DNA of 64,000 nucleotides from G963677325 sp963677325 (GTDB lineage: Bacteria; Bacteroidota; Bacteroidia; Bacteroidales; Prolixibacteraceae). The translations under genes were made by a program, and so were the position numbers. Below, piece after piece: positions 16,484 through 24,915 of this stretch. Under the pieces are notes generated by a model. That model was given only the letters and a program-made list of their open reading frames with translations. It made no database searches and was not told where the DNA came from. Within the stretch, counting starts at the first letter, position 1. Each line of letters starts with the position of its first letter. Location of the stretch: positions 1-64,000 of the forward strand of contig CAXXGM010000004.1 of assembly GCA_963677325.2 (NCBI GenBank), read 5' to 3'.

Positions 16484-17065
16484 ATGAAGACATTTAAGAT
16501 TAAAGGTACTGCTCGTCAGGCAGTCGGCAAAAAAGATTCAAAAGTTCTGAGATCTCAGGATTTGGTCCCTTGTGTACTTTATGGCGGAGAAACAGTCATT
16601 CATTTTCAGGCACATGAAAACGAATTCAGAAAAGTTATTTATACTCCGGAAGTTTTTCAGATCGAACTTGACGTTGATGGCAAGATCTATCAGGCTTTTA
16701 TCCAGGCTTCTCAATTCCATCCTGTAACTGACAAACTGCTTCACATCGACTTTTTACAGGTTCGCGAAAATGTTCCGGTACGTCTCGAAATTCCGGTGCG
16801 TTTCGATGGATATGCTAAAGGTATTCAGCAGGGTGGACGTTTGAAATCCAATCTTCGTACACTTAAGGTAAAAGGTTTCTCTAAAGATATTCCTGACGAA
16901 ATTAAAATTGATGTAACCGAATTAAATCTCAGTGAAAGCATTCGTGTCGGTGATATTAAAGTTGAAGGAGTACAGATCTTAAACAATAAATCAGTTCCTG
17001 TCGCAACAGTTGTTGTAACCCGTGCCGCACGTGCCGCGATGACAGAAACTGCCAAAGGAAAATAA
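16484..17065 (+). CDS. rplY: 50S ribosomal protein L25 / general stress protein Ctc
   Basis: Binds 5S rRNA in the large subunit. The 193-residue protein is the long, two-domain Ctc type. Residues 1-90 form the 5S-binding domain (IKGTARQAVGKKDSK, VPCVLYGG, YQAFIQASQFHPVTDKLLHI) and residues 95-190 the C-terminal TL5-like domain (RLEIPVRFDGYAKGIQQGG). Followed by pth, a common gene order. Confidence 0.94.
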   Translation: MKTFKIKGTARQAVGKKDSKVLRSQDLVPCVLYGGETVIHFQAHENEFRKVIYTPEVFQIELDVDGKIYQAFIQASQFHPVTDKLLHIDFLQVRENVPVRLEIPVRFDGYAKGIQQGGRLKSNLRTLKVKGFSKDIPDEIKIDVTELNLSESIRVGDIKVEGVQILNNKSVPVATVVVTRAARAAMTETAKGK

Positions 17066-17082
17066 TAAGAATTGAGAATGAA

Positions 17083-17188
17083 GAATTACGAATTACGAAT
17101 TACGGGTTGATGTGCTGATGCAGCATAGCAACATTTGCTTTCGTGAAATTCTCTTAAATTCTTAATTCTTAATTCTTAATTCTTAATT
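17083..17188. repeat. Two 7-bp tandem repeat tracts
   Basis: GAATTAC is repeated three times at 17083-17103 and CTTAATT four times at 17161-17188, between rplY and pth. The tracts are AT-rich and non-coding. Confidence 0.75.
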
Positions 17189-17191
17189 ATA

Positions 17192-17755
17192 ATGAAATAC
17201 CTGGTTGTTGGTCTAGGAAATATCGGGGAAGAATACGAAAATACCCGTCACAACATCGGATTTATAATATTGGATGCTCTTGCAAGAGCATCCAATGTTG
17301 TTTTTAGCGATAAGCGTTATGGATTCGTGGCTGAGATGAAGCATGCGGGAAGAACTTTTATTCTTCTGAAACCAAATACTTTTATGAATCTCAGCGGTCG
17401 ATCCGTACATTACTGGATGCAGAAGGAAAAAATCGAATTGGATAAAGTACTTATTCTTGTTGACGATCTGGCCCTTCCTCTTGGTAAGGTGCGCCTTCGT
17501 TTAAAAGGCGGCGATGCAGGACATAACGGCTTGAAAAGTATTCATCAGATTCTTGGCACCCAGGAATACGCACGTCTTCGTTTTGGAATCGGCGATGATT
17601 TCCCCAAAGGCTATCAGATCGACCACGTTTTAGGCAAATGGACCAGAGAAGAGGAAGAGATCATCAACGCGAAACTTGATCTTTGTATCGAAATCATCAA
17701 ATCTTTTGCCACCATAGGCCCTGAACGCACCATGACGCAGTACAATAAAGGCTGA
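17192..17755 (+). CDS. pth: Peptidyl-tRNA hydrolase
   Basis: Releases peptides from prematurely dropped peptidyl-tRNA. The 187-residue protein has GLGNIGEEYENTRHNIGF at the N-terminus with the catalytic His at residue 20 (TRHN), KPNTFMNLSG, the Asp of LVDDLALPLG, and GGDAGHNGLKSI. Length is normal. It lies downstream of rplY across a short repeat-containing gap. Confidence 0.95.
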   Translation: MKYLVVGLGNIGEEYENTRHNIGFIILDALARASNVVFSDKRYGFVAEMKHAGRTFILLKPNTFMNLSGRSVHYWMQKEKIELDKVLILVDDLALPLGKVRLRLKGGDAGHNGLKSIHQILGTQEYARLRFGIGDDFPKGYQIDHVLGKWTREEEEIINAKLDLCIEIIKSFATIGPERTMTQYNKG

Positions 17756-17796
17756 TACCCTTGATTTTTCTTTAAGCTTTTGTTTATCTTTATCGT

Positions 17797-18174
17797 ATGG
17801 AAGAACCTGTAAGGATTGATAAATGGCTTTGGGCGGTCCGGCTTTTTAAAAGCCGCAGTATTGCTACGGAAGAGTGTAAAAAGGGACACGTCATGATCGA
17901 TGGAATTTCAGTTAAACCTTCACGCGTTCCTAAAATCGGCGACATAATCCAGGTGAGAAAAAATCCTGTAATCTTCTCATACAAAGTAAAAGACTTGGTG
18001 GGCAAACGCTTAAATGCCAAACTCGTCCCGGAATTTATGGAAGATGTGACTCCCCCCGAGGTTCTGCAAGTCCTTGAAATCAGAAAGCAGATGAGCCAGT
18101 TTGATCGTGACCGGGGGACTGGCCGTCCTACAAAAAAAGAACGGCGCGATCTGGATCAGTTGAGGGGTTGGTGA
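17797..18174 (+). CDS. S4-domain RNA-binding protein (Hsp15/HslR-like)
   Basis: A 125-residue protein with an N-terminal S4 domain: RIDKWLWAVRLFKSRSIATE followed by CKKGHVMIDGISVKPSRVPKIGD. The basic C-terminal tail (GRPTKKERRDLDQLRGW) is typical of HslR-like proteins, which bind stalled 50S subunits carrying peptidyl-tRNA. Next to pth, which acts on the same kind of substrate, so a ribosome-rescue role is plausible. Confidence 0.9.
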   Translation: MEEPVRIDKWLWAVRLFKSRSIATEECKKGHVMIDGISVKPSRVPKIGDIIQVRKNPVIFSYKVKDLVGKRLNAKLVPEFMEDVTPPEVLQVLEIRKQMSQFDRDRGTGRPTKKERRDLDQLRGW

Positions 18175-18205
18175 ACGCGAATCTGCATTTTTAATACTCC
18201 TGAAA

Positions 18206-18249
18206 CAAACGTGTTTCCTCCATACCATCCTCGTACCATGCTCGTATTT
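18206..18249. repeat. 11-bp periodic tract (locus A)
   Basis: Consecutive 11-mers, read on the plus strand, include CCTCCATACCA / TCCTCGTACCA / TGCTCGTATTT from 18217. On the minus strand these read as the TGGTACGAGGA family seen at five other places in the window. It lies between the S4 gene and the tRNA terminator. Confidence 0.55.
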
Positions 18250-18314
18250 CACGGCAAACTTTTTTGTGAATTTTCTTTCTCGTTCAGGTGATGGGTTTAG
18301 CTGAATTTTAGCAT

Positions 18315-18347
18315 AAAAAAAGAGGCCATCTTTACGATAACCTCTTT
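18315..18347 (-). terminator. Terminator of tRNA-His
   Basis: On the minus strand, AAAGAGG, a 15-nt loop, then CCTCTTT running into TTTT. It begins a few bases after the 3' end of the tRNA. Confidence 0.75.
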
Positions 18348-18350
18348 GAC

Positions 18351-18426
18351 GGGTGGAAGATGGGATTTGAACCCACGACCAATGGAACCACAATCCACTA
18401 CTCTAACCAACTGAGCTACATCCACC
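18351..18426 (-). tRNA. tRNA-His (GTG)
   Basis: The minus strand folds as a cloverleaf: D-arm with GCTC...GAGT, anticodon loop TTGTGGT giving anticodon GTG, variable loop TGGTC, and T-arm GTGGG-TTCAAAT-CCCAT. The acceptor has the extra 5' G opposite C73 that marks tRNA-His. One U:U mismatch is seen at positions 6:67. CCA is not encoded. Confidence 0.93.
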
Positions 18427-18538
18427 GTTTAAGCGGGGACAAAGATAGAAATATTTTCAGAAACAATTCAAAGGTTTTAAAGAATTTCACCCGGTGAATT
18501 AATAATTATTCCCTTGAATGTATCTCAATTTCCTTGAT

Positions 18539-18546
18539 TAATTTTG
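18539..18546 (+). promoter_or_regulatory. -7 box TAATTTTG upstream of the AlkD-like gene
   Basis: Perfect TAnnTTTG match 23 bp before the ATG at 18570. Confidence 0.5.
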
Positions 18547-18569
18547 TCCATAAAATATAAGAAACAACA

Positions 18570-19268
18570 ATGGAGGATTTTATACTGGATGATCCAAAGA
18601 TTGAATTCACTTTTCAGGAGATATTAAAAAAAATCAGGACTCTGCAGAATGGTGAAACTGCAGCTTCAATGAAGGGACGGGGGTTGATTTACAGAGTCAA
18701 TTTTGGAGCCTCTGTTATTTCTTTGCAAAATTTAGCTGCTCATTATACGAGAAACCATTTACTTGCCTTTAAACTCTGGAATAAACAATGGCGCGAAACC
18801 ATGATAATGGCGACCTTATTGGAGGAACCGGATAAAGTGACATCGAATCAAATGGATTTCTGGGTTAAAAATTTTCCAACCGTCGAAATCGCTGAACAGG
18901 CTGTGATGAATTTATTCATCAGGACTGATTTTGCTTTTGAAAAAGCTTATTCTTACTGTTTGGGGAAGAGACTTATAATCAAGATTACAGGATTATTAAT
19001 GATCGGAAGACTCGCCATGGATGAAAGAGAAACACCCGATGATCAGTTTGAACCCTTTTTTGAGTTGATGTCTCCACTTTCTAAAGACCCTCAGCTCTCA
19101 ACAACTTTCATCCGGGCCTATACCCGTCTCGGAATGAGAAATTCAAACCTTCATTACCTTACTTCACTGCACGCCCGAAATCTCACAACCATTGAATCAG
19201 AGACATCAAAAACCAATGCTTTTGAGATTATCAGTCAGCTGAAGTACGGACCGGAAAATAATATTTAA
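18570..19268 (+). CDS. DNA alkylation repair family protein (AlkD-like HEAT repeat)
   Basis: A 232-residue alpha-helical protein resembling AlkD/COG4912. The most diagnostic part is NHLLAFKLWNKQWRETMIMA followed by TLLEEPDKVTSNQMDFWVKN, which matches the family pattern of a length-of-helix repeat with QMDxWVxxF. AlkD excises 3- and 7-alkylpurines without flipping the base. The catalytic Asp of AlkD cannot be placed with confidence, so this may be a non-catalytic DNA-binding relative. Stands alone between tRNA-His and the purF-like gene. Confidence 0.78.
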   Translation: MEDFILDDPKIEFTFQEILKKIRTLQNGETAASMKGRGLIYRVNFGASVISLQNLAAHYTRNHLLAFKLWNKQWRETMIMATLLEEPDKVTSNQMDFWVKNFPTVEIAEQAVMNLFIRTDFAFEKAYSYCLGKRLIIKITGLLMIGRLAMDERETPDDQFEPFFELMSPLSKDPQLSTTFIRAYTRLGMRNSNLHYLTSLHARNLTTIESETSKTNAFEIISQLKYGPENNI

Positions 19269-19328
19269 GCATAAATTTTATTCTTTTACAGGAATCTCTA
19301 TCCGGTGGGCTGACTTGAAAAAATGCAT

Positions 19329-19336
19329 TACTTTTG
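19329..19336 (+). promoter_or_regulatory. -7 box TACTTTTG upstream of the purF-like gene
   Basis: Perfect TAnnTTTG match 30 bp before the ATG at 19367. Confidence 0.55.
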
Positions 19337-19366
19337 CGTTTCCATTAACTTAATTAAATAGATTCT

Positions 19367-20773
19367 ATGAGCGGATTTTTTGGATGTATTACCAGTCGTG
19401 ATTGCGTATCTGATGTCTTTTATGGTACTGATTATCATTCTCATTTAGGGACCAGGCGTGCCGGAATGGCCTTTTGGAGCAACGAATATGGTTTTCAGCG
19501 TGCAATTCACAGTCTGGAGGATGGATATTTTAGAAACAAATTTGAGAAAGACATCAATGGTTTCTCCGGAACCTCAGGGATTGGTATTATCAGCGACTAT
19601 GAAGCCCAACCTATCGAAGTAAGTTCTCATCTCGGCCGTTTTGCCCTCGCTCATGTGGGTAAAATTGTCAACGCCGATGAGTTGGAGCAGCAGTTTCTTT
19701 CGAAAAGACATCATTTTTCCGAAATGAGCCAGTCGAGCGTTAATCCAACCGAACTGATCGTGAAACTTATTTGTGAAGGAGATGATTTTCTTTCTGGAAT
19801 CCAGACCTTTTATGACAAGGTAAAAGGTTCAAGTTCCATTTTAATCTTAACTAAAGACTGTATTTATGCAGCCCGGGACAAATATGGACGCACTCCGGTT
19901 ATCATAGGGAAAAATACAGATGGATATTCAGTCAGTTCTGAAACCTGTGCCTTTGCTAACCTCAATTATAGCACAGAATATTATCTCGGTCCAGGCGAAG
20001 TGGTGAAAATAACCTCGGATGGTTACGAGCAATTGCAGGCTCCAGGGAAAAAGATGCAGATATGTTCATTTCTTTGGGTATATTATGGCTATCCGCCTTC
20101 CTATTATGAAGGGATTAATGTAGATGCATGCCGGTATCGGTGCGGTGCAGCTCTGGCCCGTAAGGATAATGTGGAAGCTGATTTCGTAGCTGGAATTCCG
20201 GATTCAGGAACAGGACATGCCATTGGTTACAGTAATCAAAGAAAGATGTCGCTCATGCGTCCTTATTCGAAATACACCCCCACTTGGCCGCGCAGTTTTA
20301 TGCCTCAAAATCAGGAAACACGTGATTTGGTCGCTAAAATGAAACTTATTCCCAACGAAGAACTTGTGAAAGGGAAATCAGGAATTTTCCTCGATGATTC
20401 GATCGTTCGCGGCACGCAATTGAAGGACAATACAGCGGATTTACATCAGGCAGGAATCAGGGAAGTACATATGCGGATAGCCTGTCCTCCACTTACTTAT
20501 CCCTGTGAATTCCTTAATTTCTCACGTTCACGGAGCAGTGCTGAACTGGCTACACGCAAAGCAATTCTTCAACTCGAGGGTACAGAAAGTGTTGATTTAA
20601 AGGAATATTCGGATCCTTCTTCTGAAAAGTATAAGGCCATGGTGGAGAGAATACGGAAAAATCTTAATTTAAGTACATTGCAGTTTCAGGAACTTGGCGA
20701 TCTGGTGGAAGCAATCGGATTACCCAAAGAAAATCTTTGTACACATTGCTGGGACGGAACCAGTTATTTGTAG
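19367..20773 (+). CDS. PurF paralogue (amidophosphoribosyltransferase family) with degenerate glutaminase site
   Basis: Amidophosphoribosyltransferase makes phosphoribosylamine from PRPP and glutamine. This 468-residue protein keeps the PRPP loop GIFLDDSIVRGTQL and the four Bacillus-type Fe-S cysteines (CSFLWVYYGYP, YPCEFLN, CTHCWDG). The N-terminal Ntn domain is altered: the mature end is SGFFG where PurF has CGVFG, so the Cys nucleophile is Ser; the Arg of GHVRY is missing; and the Asn-Gly oxyanion hole AHNG reads AHVG. The phosphoribosyl site looks intact and the glutaminase site dead or changed. An NH3-dependent enzyme or a different amine donor is possible. It is not in a purine operon. 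Confidence 0.82.
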   Translation: MSGFFGCITSRDCVSDVFYGTDYHSHLGTRRAGMAFWSNEYGFQRAIHSLEDGYFRNKFEKDINGFSGTSGIGIISDYEAQPIEVSSHLGRFALAHVGKIVNADELEQQFLSKRHHFSEMSQSSVNPTELIVKLICEGDDFLSGIQTFYDKVKGSSSILILTKDCIYAARDKYGRTPVIIGKNTDGYSVSSETCAFANLNYSTEYYLGPGEVVKITSDGYEQLQAPGKKMQICSFLWVYYGYPPSYYEGINVDACRYRCGAALARKDNVEADFVAGIPDSGTGHAIGYSNQRKMSLMRPYSKYTPTWPRSFMPQNQETRDLVAKMKLIPNEELVKGKSGIFLDDSIVRGTQLKDNTADLHQAGIREVHMRIACPPLTYPCEFLNFSRSRSSAELATRKAILQLEGTESVDLKEYSDPSSEKYKAMVERIRKNLNLSTLQFQELGDLVEAIGLPKENLCTHCWDGTSYL

Positions 20774-20903
20774 TAAAAAAGATAATGCCAGGTCGTTCTT
20801 TTTATGAAACTAATTCCATAAAACTTTTATCCAACCTATACAGACATTAAGTTTTAGAAGATTTCACCAACCATTTTTCAGTAATATGCCATTTTTCAGT
20901 CAT

Positions 20904-20960
20904 TTGAATAAGTTAAGTGCTAAAAAAGTAATCGGCCTTTTTAGTACTTAACTTATTCAA
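20904..20960. terminator. Bidirectional terminator hairpin
   Basis: Arms of 23 bp at 20904-20926 and 20938-20960 with a single G:T mismatch and an 11-nt loop; A-runs inside the stem give T-runs on either strand. It separates the convergent purF-like and macro-GNAT genes, and its right arm contains the stop codon of the latter. Confidence 0.8.
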
Positions 20961-21954
20961 TGATGTACTTCATCAGGTAATCATCCATGATATAGCCATT
21001 GCCGATATCGGCGACAACGGGGCCTTCATTCCTGAATCCTAACTTTTCATAAGCGCTGATGCTTGAGGTATTGTTTTTATTGACGGTAAGCGTGATAAAT
21101 TTGGATCCCAATTTCTTTGCCCGGGTTACGATGAATTCAAAAGCTCTCCTGCCCAATCCGTTACCTCTCTTTTCTTTCTGAATATAGAATTTACTCAGAA
21201 ATAATTCTTCACATTTTTGCTGAATTCCAATATATCCGGAAGGTTCGAGGGCCTGAAATATCAGATAGTATTTGTAATTCTCCTTATTGATTTGTGCCGT
21301 GATGGCCTGTGCTGACTGGAACTTATCAATCATATAACCAACCTGGTTTTCACCTATAATGGGTGTATAGTATTCATTCCAGATTTCCTTTGCCAAATCA
21401 GCAACAGCATTTATTTCAGCAGGATTTGTTACTCTGACAAAATCAGTTTTTCCTCTAGTAAAGCGATGGTAAATATCCTTGTTTTCAGCGTCGAAACAGC
21501 AAAAGATAATCCTCTCCACTTGATGAGGTTCTTCAAAAAAAGATGATACAGTATTCAAAGCGATTATGGCTGCATTCTGCTTGGGATAGCCGTAGACACC
21601 GGTGCTGATATTTGGAAATGCTATTGTTTTCAGATGGTTTTCTTCTGCAAGCTCAAGCGATTTTATATAACAGGAGGCAAGTAATTCAGGCTCGCCGCTG
21701 TTCCCGCCATGCCATATGGGACCAATGGTATGAATGACGTGCCGGGCAGGTAAATTGTACCCTTTGGTGATTTTGGCATCCCCCGTTTTGCAACCATTCA
21801 AGATTCTGCATTCTGTAAGCAATCCGGGGCCGGCTGCACGATGGATGGCTCCGTCAACTCCGCCGCCGCCGAGCAATGAAGGATTGGCTGCATTGACAAT
21901 CGCATCAACCTTCAACTTCGTGATATCGCCCTGTATGATTTCAATCGGCCACAT
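20953..21954 (-). CDS. Macro domain - GNAT acetyltransferase fusion
   Basis: A 333-residue two-domain protein. Residues 1-165 are a macro domain of the YmdB/TARG type: EIIQGDITKLKVDAIVNAAN, the glycine loop GGGGVDGAIHRAAG, and FPNISTGVYGYP; such domains bind ADP-ribose and often remove O-acetyl-ADP-ribose or protein ADP-ribose. Residues 172-333 are a GNAT N-acetyltransferase, with the acetyl-CoA loop EKRGNGLGRRAFEF and SISAYEKLGFRNEG. The join is in one uninterrupted frame. The fusion links ADP-ribose and acetyl-group chemistry in one polypeptide; the substrates are unknown. Its stop codon lies in the shared terminator. Confidence 0.88.
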   Translation of the reverse strand: MWPIEIIQGDITKLKVDAIVNAANPSLLGGGGVDGAIHRAAGPGLLTECRILNGCKTGDAKITKGYNLPARHVIHTIGPIWHGGNSGEPELLASCYIKSLELAEENHLKTIAFPNISTGVYGYPKQNAAIIALNTVSSFFEEPHQVERIIFCCFDAENKDIYHRFTRGKTDFVRVTNPAEINAVADLAKEIWNEYYTPIIGENQVGYMIDKFQSAQAITAQINKENYKYYLIFQALEPSGYIGIQQKCEELFLSKFYIQKEKRGNGLGRRAFEFIVTRAKKLGSKFITLTVNKNNTSSISAYEKLGFRNEGPVVADIGNGYIMDDYLMKYIIE

Positions 21955-22000
21955 GACGTATAAAAAATTTGCTATCCTTTAATTTCTTTCCTTATGTATC

Positions 22001-22145
22001 CATTGCCGTCAGCTTCAGCTGACGGAGGAAGTCTGAATGATGAACTGGCTTTAGCCACATTTGATTTATCTATTTTTTAAATAAAATGTGGCTAAAGCCT
22101 TTACTTTGATTACACCTCATCCGTCAGCTGAAGCTGACGGCAAGG
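22001..22145. repeat. REP-like element: two CCGTCAGC palindromes in inverted orientation
   Basis: Outer arms at 22001-22026 and 22120-22145 are inverted copies with one mismatch, each itself a palindrome (CCGTCAGC-TTCA/TGAA-GCTGACGG). Inner arms GGCTTTAGCCACATTT at 22048-22063 and its perfect complement at 22084-22099 form a second stem. The whole can fold as one long nested hairpin, as in REPIN-type elements mobilised by RAYT transposases. No RAYT gene is in the window. Confidence 0.75.
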
Positions 22146-22161
22146 GATGAAGAAAGCTCTT

Positions 22162-24621
22162 CTATTTTCTTATCGTCGCGCCGACTTCCCGCTCGAAAAT
22201 AGCAATAAGCTTATTCATCGTTTTATCGATCAGCTTATCGTTCAGGGTTTGCTTCTCATCCATCAGGATAAAGCTTACCGCATAGGATTTCTTTCCTTCG
22301 GGGAGATGATCGCCTTCATATACATCAAATACATTAACACTGCGCAATATCTGCCTTTCAGCTTTAAATGCCCATTCTCTGATGGTACTGAATTTTGTTT
22401 GCTTATCAACCAGTAAAGCAAGGTCACGCCGCACTTCAGGATATTTTGGAAGAGGGGAATAGCTTACTTTAAGTTCCCCGATAAGCTTCAAAAGAGTCGT
22501 CCAATATATGTCACCATAGAAAACATCCGATGGAATATCGAAGGACTTTAATAATTTCCGGTCAACATATCCTATCCTGGCAACTACTGTATTTTTGAAA
22601 CGGTATTCCAGACCTTCGGAGATCAGATCATCTGAAATGGATTCGATCTGACATTTGTCGCTGCCAATACCTATCCTGAGAAGGATATTTTCAAGATTGG
22701 CTTTTAGGGTAAAAAATGAAGTGTTTTCTTCGGCAACTGCCCAGTTTGGGGTTTCTTTTTTACCGGTAATCCATAATCCTACATGTTCTTCTTCACTGAA
22801 ATTTTGAACAGGTTTCTCTGTTTCTTTATTTCCATCAAAGAAATACACGTTTCCGAATTCATACAGCCGCAGGTTGCTGTTACGGAAACTATTGTTCCGG
22901 CTGATCGCTTCAAGTCCTCCGAATAACAGGGTCTGGCGCATTACATTCAAGTCGGAACTGAGCGGATTAAAGAGTTTCACCGAATTCTCAGCCCTGAACG
23001 AAATGCAATTTTCGTAATAAGCGCTTTTGGTCAGCGAATTGGACATGATTTCATTAAATCCTTTAGCTGAAAGAGATTCCGATATAAGATTCTGCAACTT
23101 CATTTTATCCGGTAGGATCTGATGTTGTATGGTGGATTTAACCTTCTGGGAAGTCTCAATTTTATCGTAGCCATAAATTCGTAAAATCTCTTCGATCACA
23201 TCGGCTTCCTTGCGTACATCCACGCGGTAAGGAGGAACAGATAGATTCAATCCTTCAGCTGTTTCTTCTTTAATGATGATCTCCAGTGATTTTAATGCTT
23301 TATAGATATTTTCCTTTGGTATTTCCGTGCCAACCAAGCGATTAATGTGATCGAATGAAATACTAACTTTGAAAGGATTCATAATGGCAGGATTGGCAAC
23401 CACATCCACAATTTCCGAGGATATCTGGCCGCCGGCAATTTTCTGGATCAATAAAGCAGCACGTTTAAGTGCATAGATCACTCCATTTGGATCTACTCCC
23501 CTTTCAAAACGAAAAGAGGCATCCGTGTTCAACCCATGACGGCGGGCTGTTTTACGGATATAAACAGGATTGAAATAGGCGCTCTCAAGGAACATGTTGG
23601 CTGTTACCTCTTTGATCCCTGATTTAATACCGCCGAAAACACCTCCGATACACATGCCTTCCTCCATATTACAGATCATCAGATCCTTTTCATCCAACTC
23701 TCTTTCAACGACATCAAGGGTCTGGAATTTGGTTCCTTTGGGAAGTGTTTTGACAACTATCTTCCCCCCTGTGATATCATCAGCATCAAATGCATGAAGG
23801 GGCTGACCGGTTTCAAACAGGACGTAATTGGTTACGTCTACCACATTATTGATTGGATTCAGTCCGATGGCTTTCAACCGATTTTGCAGCCATTCCGGAG
23901 ATTCCTTTATTTTGATCCCTGAAATAGTCACTCCGCTGTAACGGGGACATGCTTCAGTATTTTCAATGACAACAGGAATGGTCAGAGAATGATTGTCAAC
24001 TTTGAATTGGCTGACATCGGGACGCGTATATTGGATTTCTTTTTTCTGACTTAAATAGGCAGCAAGATCCCTTGCGACACCAATATGGGAAGCACTGTCG
24101 ATCCGGTTTGGTGTCAGATCTACCTCCAGGGCATAATCGCTCTTGATATTAAAAAATTCACTGGCCGGGGTGCCCACCTTTGCATCGGAATTTAAAACCA
24201 TGATTCCGTTGTGATCATTGCCAACTCCGATTTCATCTTCGGCACAAATCATGCCCATGGAAACCTCTCCCCTTATCTTTGATTTTGTAATAGTAAAGGA
24301 TTCGTCACCTTTATACAAGGTTGTGCCAACCGTAGCTACAATTACCTTTTGTCCGGCGGCAACGTTGGGGGCACCGCAAACAATCGGAAGAAGATCACCC
24401 TCTCCGATGTTGACTGTGGTTACAGACAAATGATCTGAATTGGAATGTTGTTGACAGGTGATAACCTCGCCAACAACCAGGCCCTTGAGCCCCCCTTTGA
24501 TGGATTCAACCTCTTCTACGCTGCCGGTTTCGAGGCCGATGTGGGTGAGCGCAGCGGCGATTTCTTCGGGTGTTAAATTGATATTGATATAATCCTTTAA
24601 CCAGTTATATGAGATATTCAT
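22162..24621 (-). CDS. pheT: Phenylalanine--tRNA ligase beta subunit
   Basis: The beta chain of the alpha2-beta2 synthetase. The 819-residue protein starts MNISYNWLKDYI and has, in order, the tRNA-binding domain (VVGEVITCQQHSNSDHLSV), B3/B4 editing domain (NVVDVTNYVLFETGQPLHAF), B5 domains and a C-terminal ferredoxin-fold anticodon-binding domain (KYPEVRRDLALLVDKQTKF). Full length. pheS is not adjacent here. A TACCTTTG -7 box lies 34 bp upstream. Confidence 0.97.
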   Translation of the reverse strand: MNISYNWLKDYININLTPEEIAAALTHIGLETGSVEEVESIKGGLKGLVVGEVITCQQHSNSDHLSVTTVNIGEGDLLPIVCGAPNVAAGQKVIVATVGTTLYKGDESFTITKSKIRGEVSMGMICAEDEIGVGNDHNGIMVLNSDAKVGTPASEFFNIKSDYALEVDLTPNRIDSASHIGVARDLAAYLSQKKEIQYTRPDVSQFKVDNHSLTIPVVIENTEACPRYSGVTISGIKIKESPEWLQNRLKAIGLNPINNVVDVTNYVLFETGQPLHAFDADDITGGKIVVKTLPKGTKFQTLDVVERELDEKDLMICNMEEGMCIGGVFGGIKSGIKEVTANMFLESAYFNPVYIRKTARRHGLNTDASFRFERGVDPNGVIYALKRAALLIQKIAGGQISSEIVDVVANPAIMNPFKVSISFDHINRLVGTEIPKENIYKALKSLEIIIKEETAEGLNLSVPPYRVDVRKEADVIEEILRIYGYDKIETSQKVKSTIQHQILPDKMKLQNLISESLSAKGFNEIMSNSLTKSAYYENCISFRAENSVKLFNPLSSDLNVMRQTLLFGGLEAISRNNSFRNSNLRLYEFGNVYFFDGNKETEKPVQNFSEEEHVGLWITGKKETPNWAVAEENTSFFTLKANLENILLRIGIGSDKCQIESISDDLISEGLEYRFKNTVVARIGYVDRKLLKSFDIPSDVFYGDIYWTTLLKLIGELKVSYSPLPKYPEVRRDLALLVDKQTKFSTIREWAFKAERQILRSVNVFDVYEGDHLPEGKKSYAVSFILMDEKQTLNDKLIDKTMNKLIAIFEREVGATIRK

Positions 24622-24655
24622 CTTTCTTTAATGAATGATTACGATTTAGGAAACA

Positions 24656-24663
24656 CAAAGGTA
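24656..24663 (-). promoter_or_regulatory. -7 box TACCTTTG upstream of pheT
   Basis: Perfect TAnnTTTG match on the minus strand 34 bp before the pheT start. Confidence 0.6.
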
Positions 24664-24915
24664 GGAAAACAATTACGAATTATGAATCAGGATTCAAGAA
24701 TCATTAAAGCTTTTAAATTACAGATAACATAGATAAAGGAGGGCCTTTGATTTATTTGTTCTAAATTGCAATGCGATTTGTCAGATTGCTATCAATCCAG
24801 AAGAATAAATATTCAAAATAGATACCTGTTGAATATATATTTTAAAGTGATTATATGCTAACCATAATTTATTTACTTTAGCATATTATAATTTACAACT
24901 AAACATTATTTAAAA

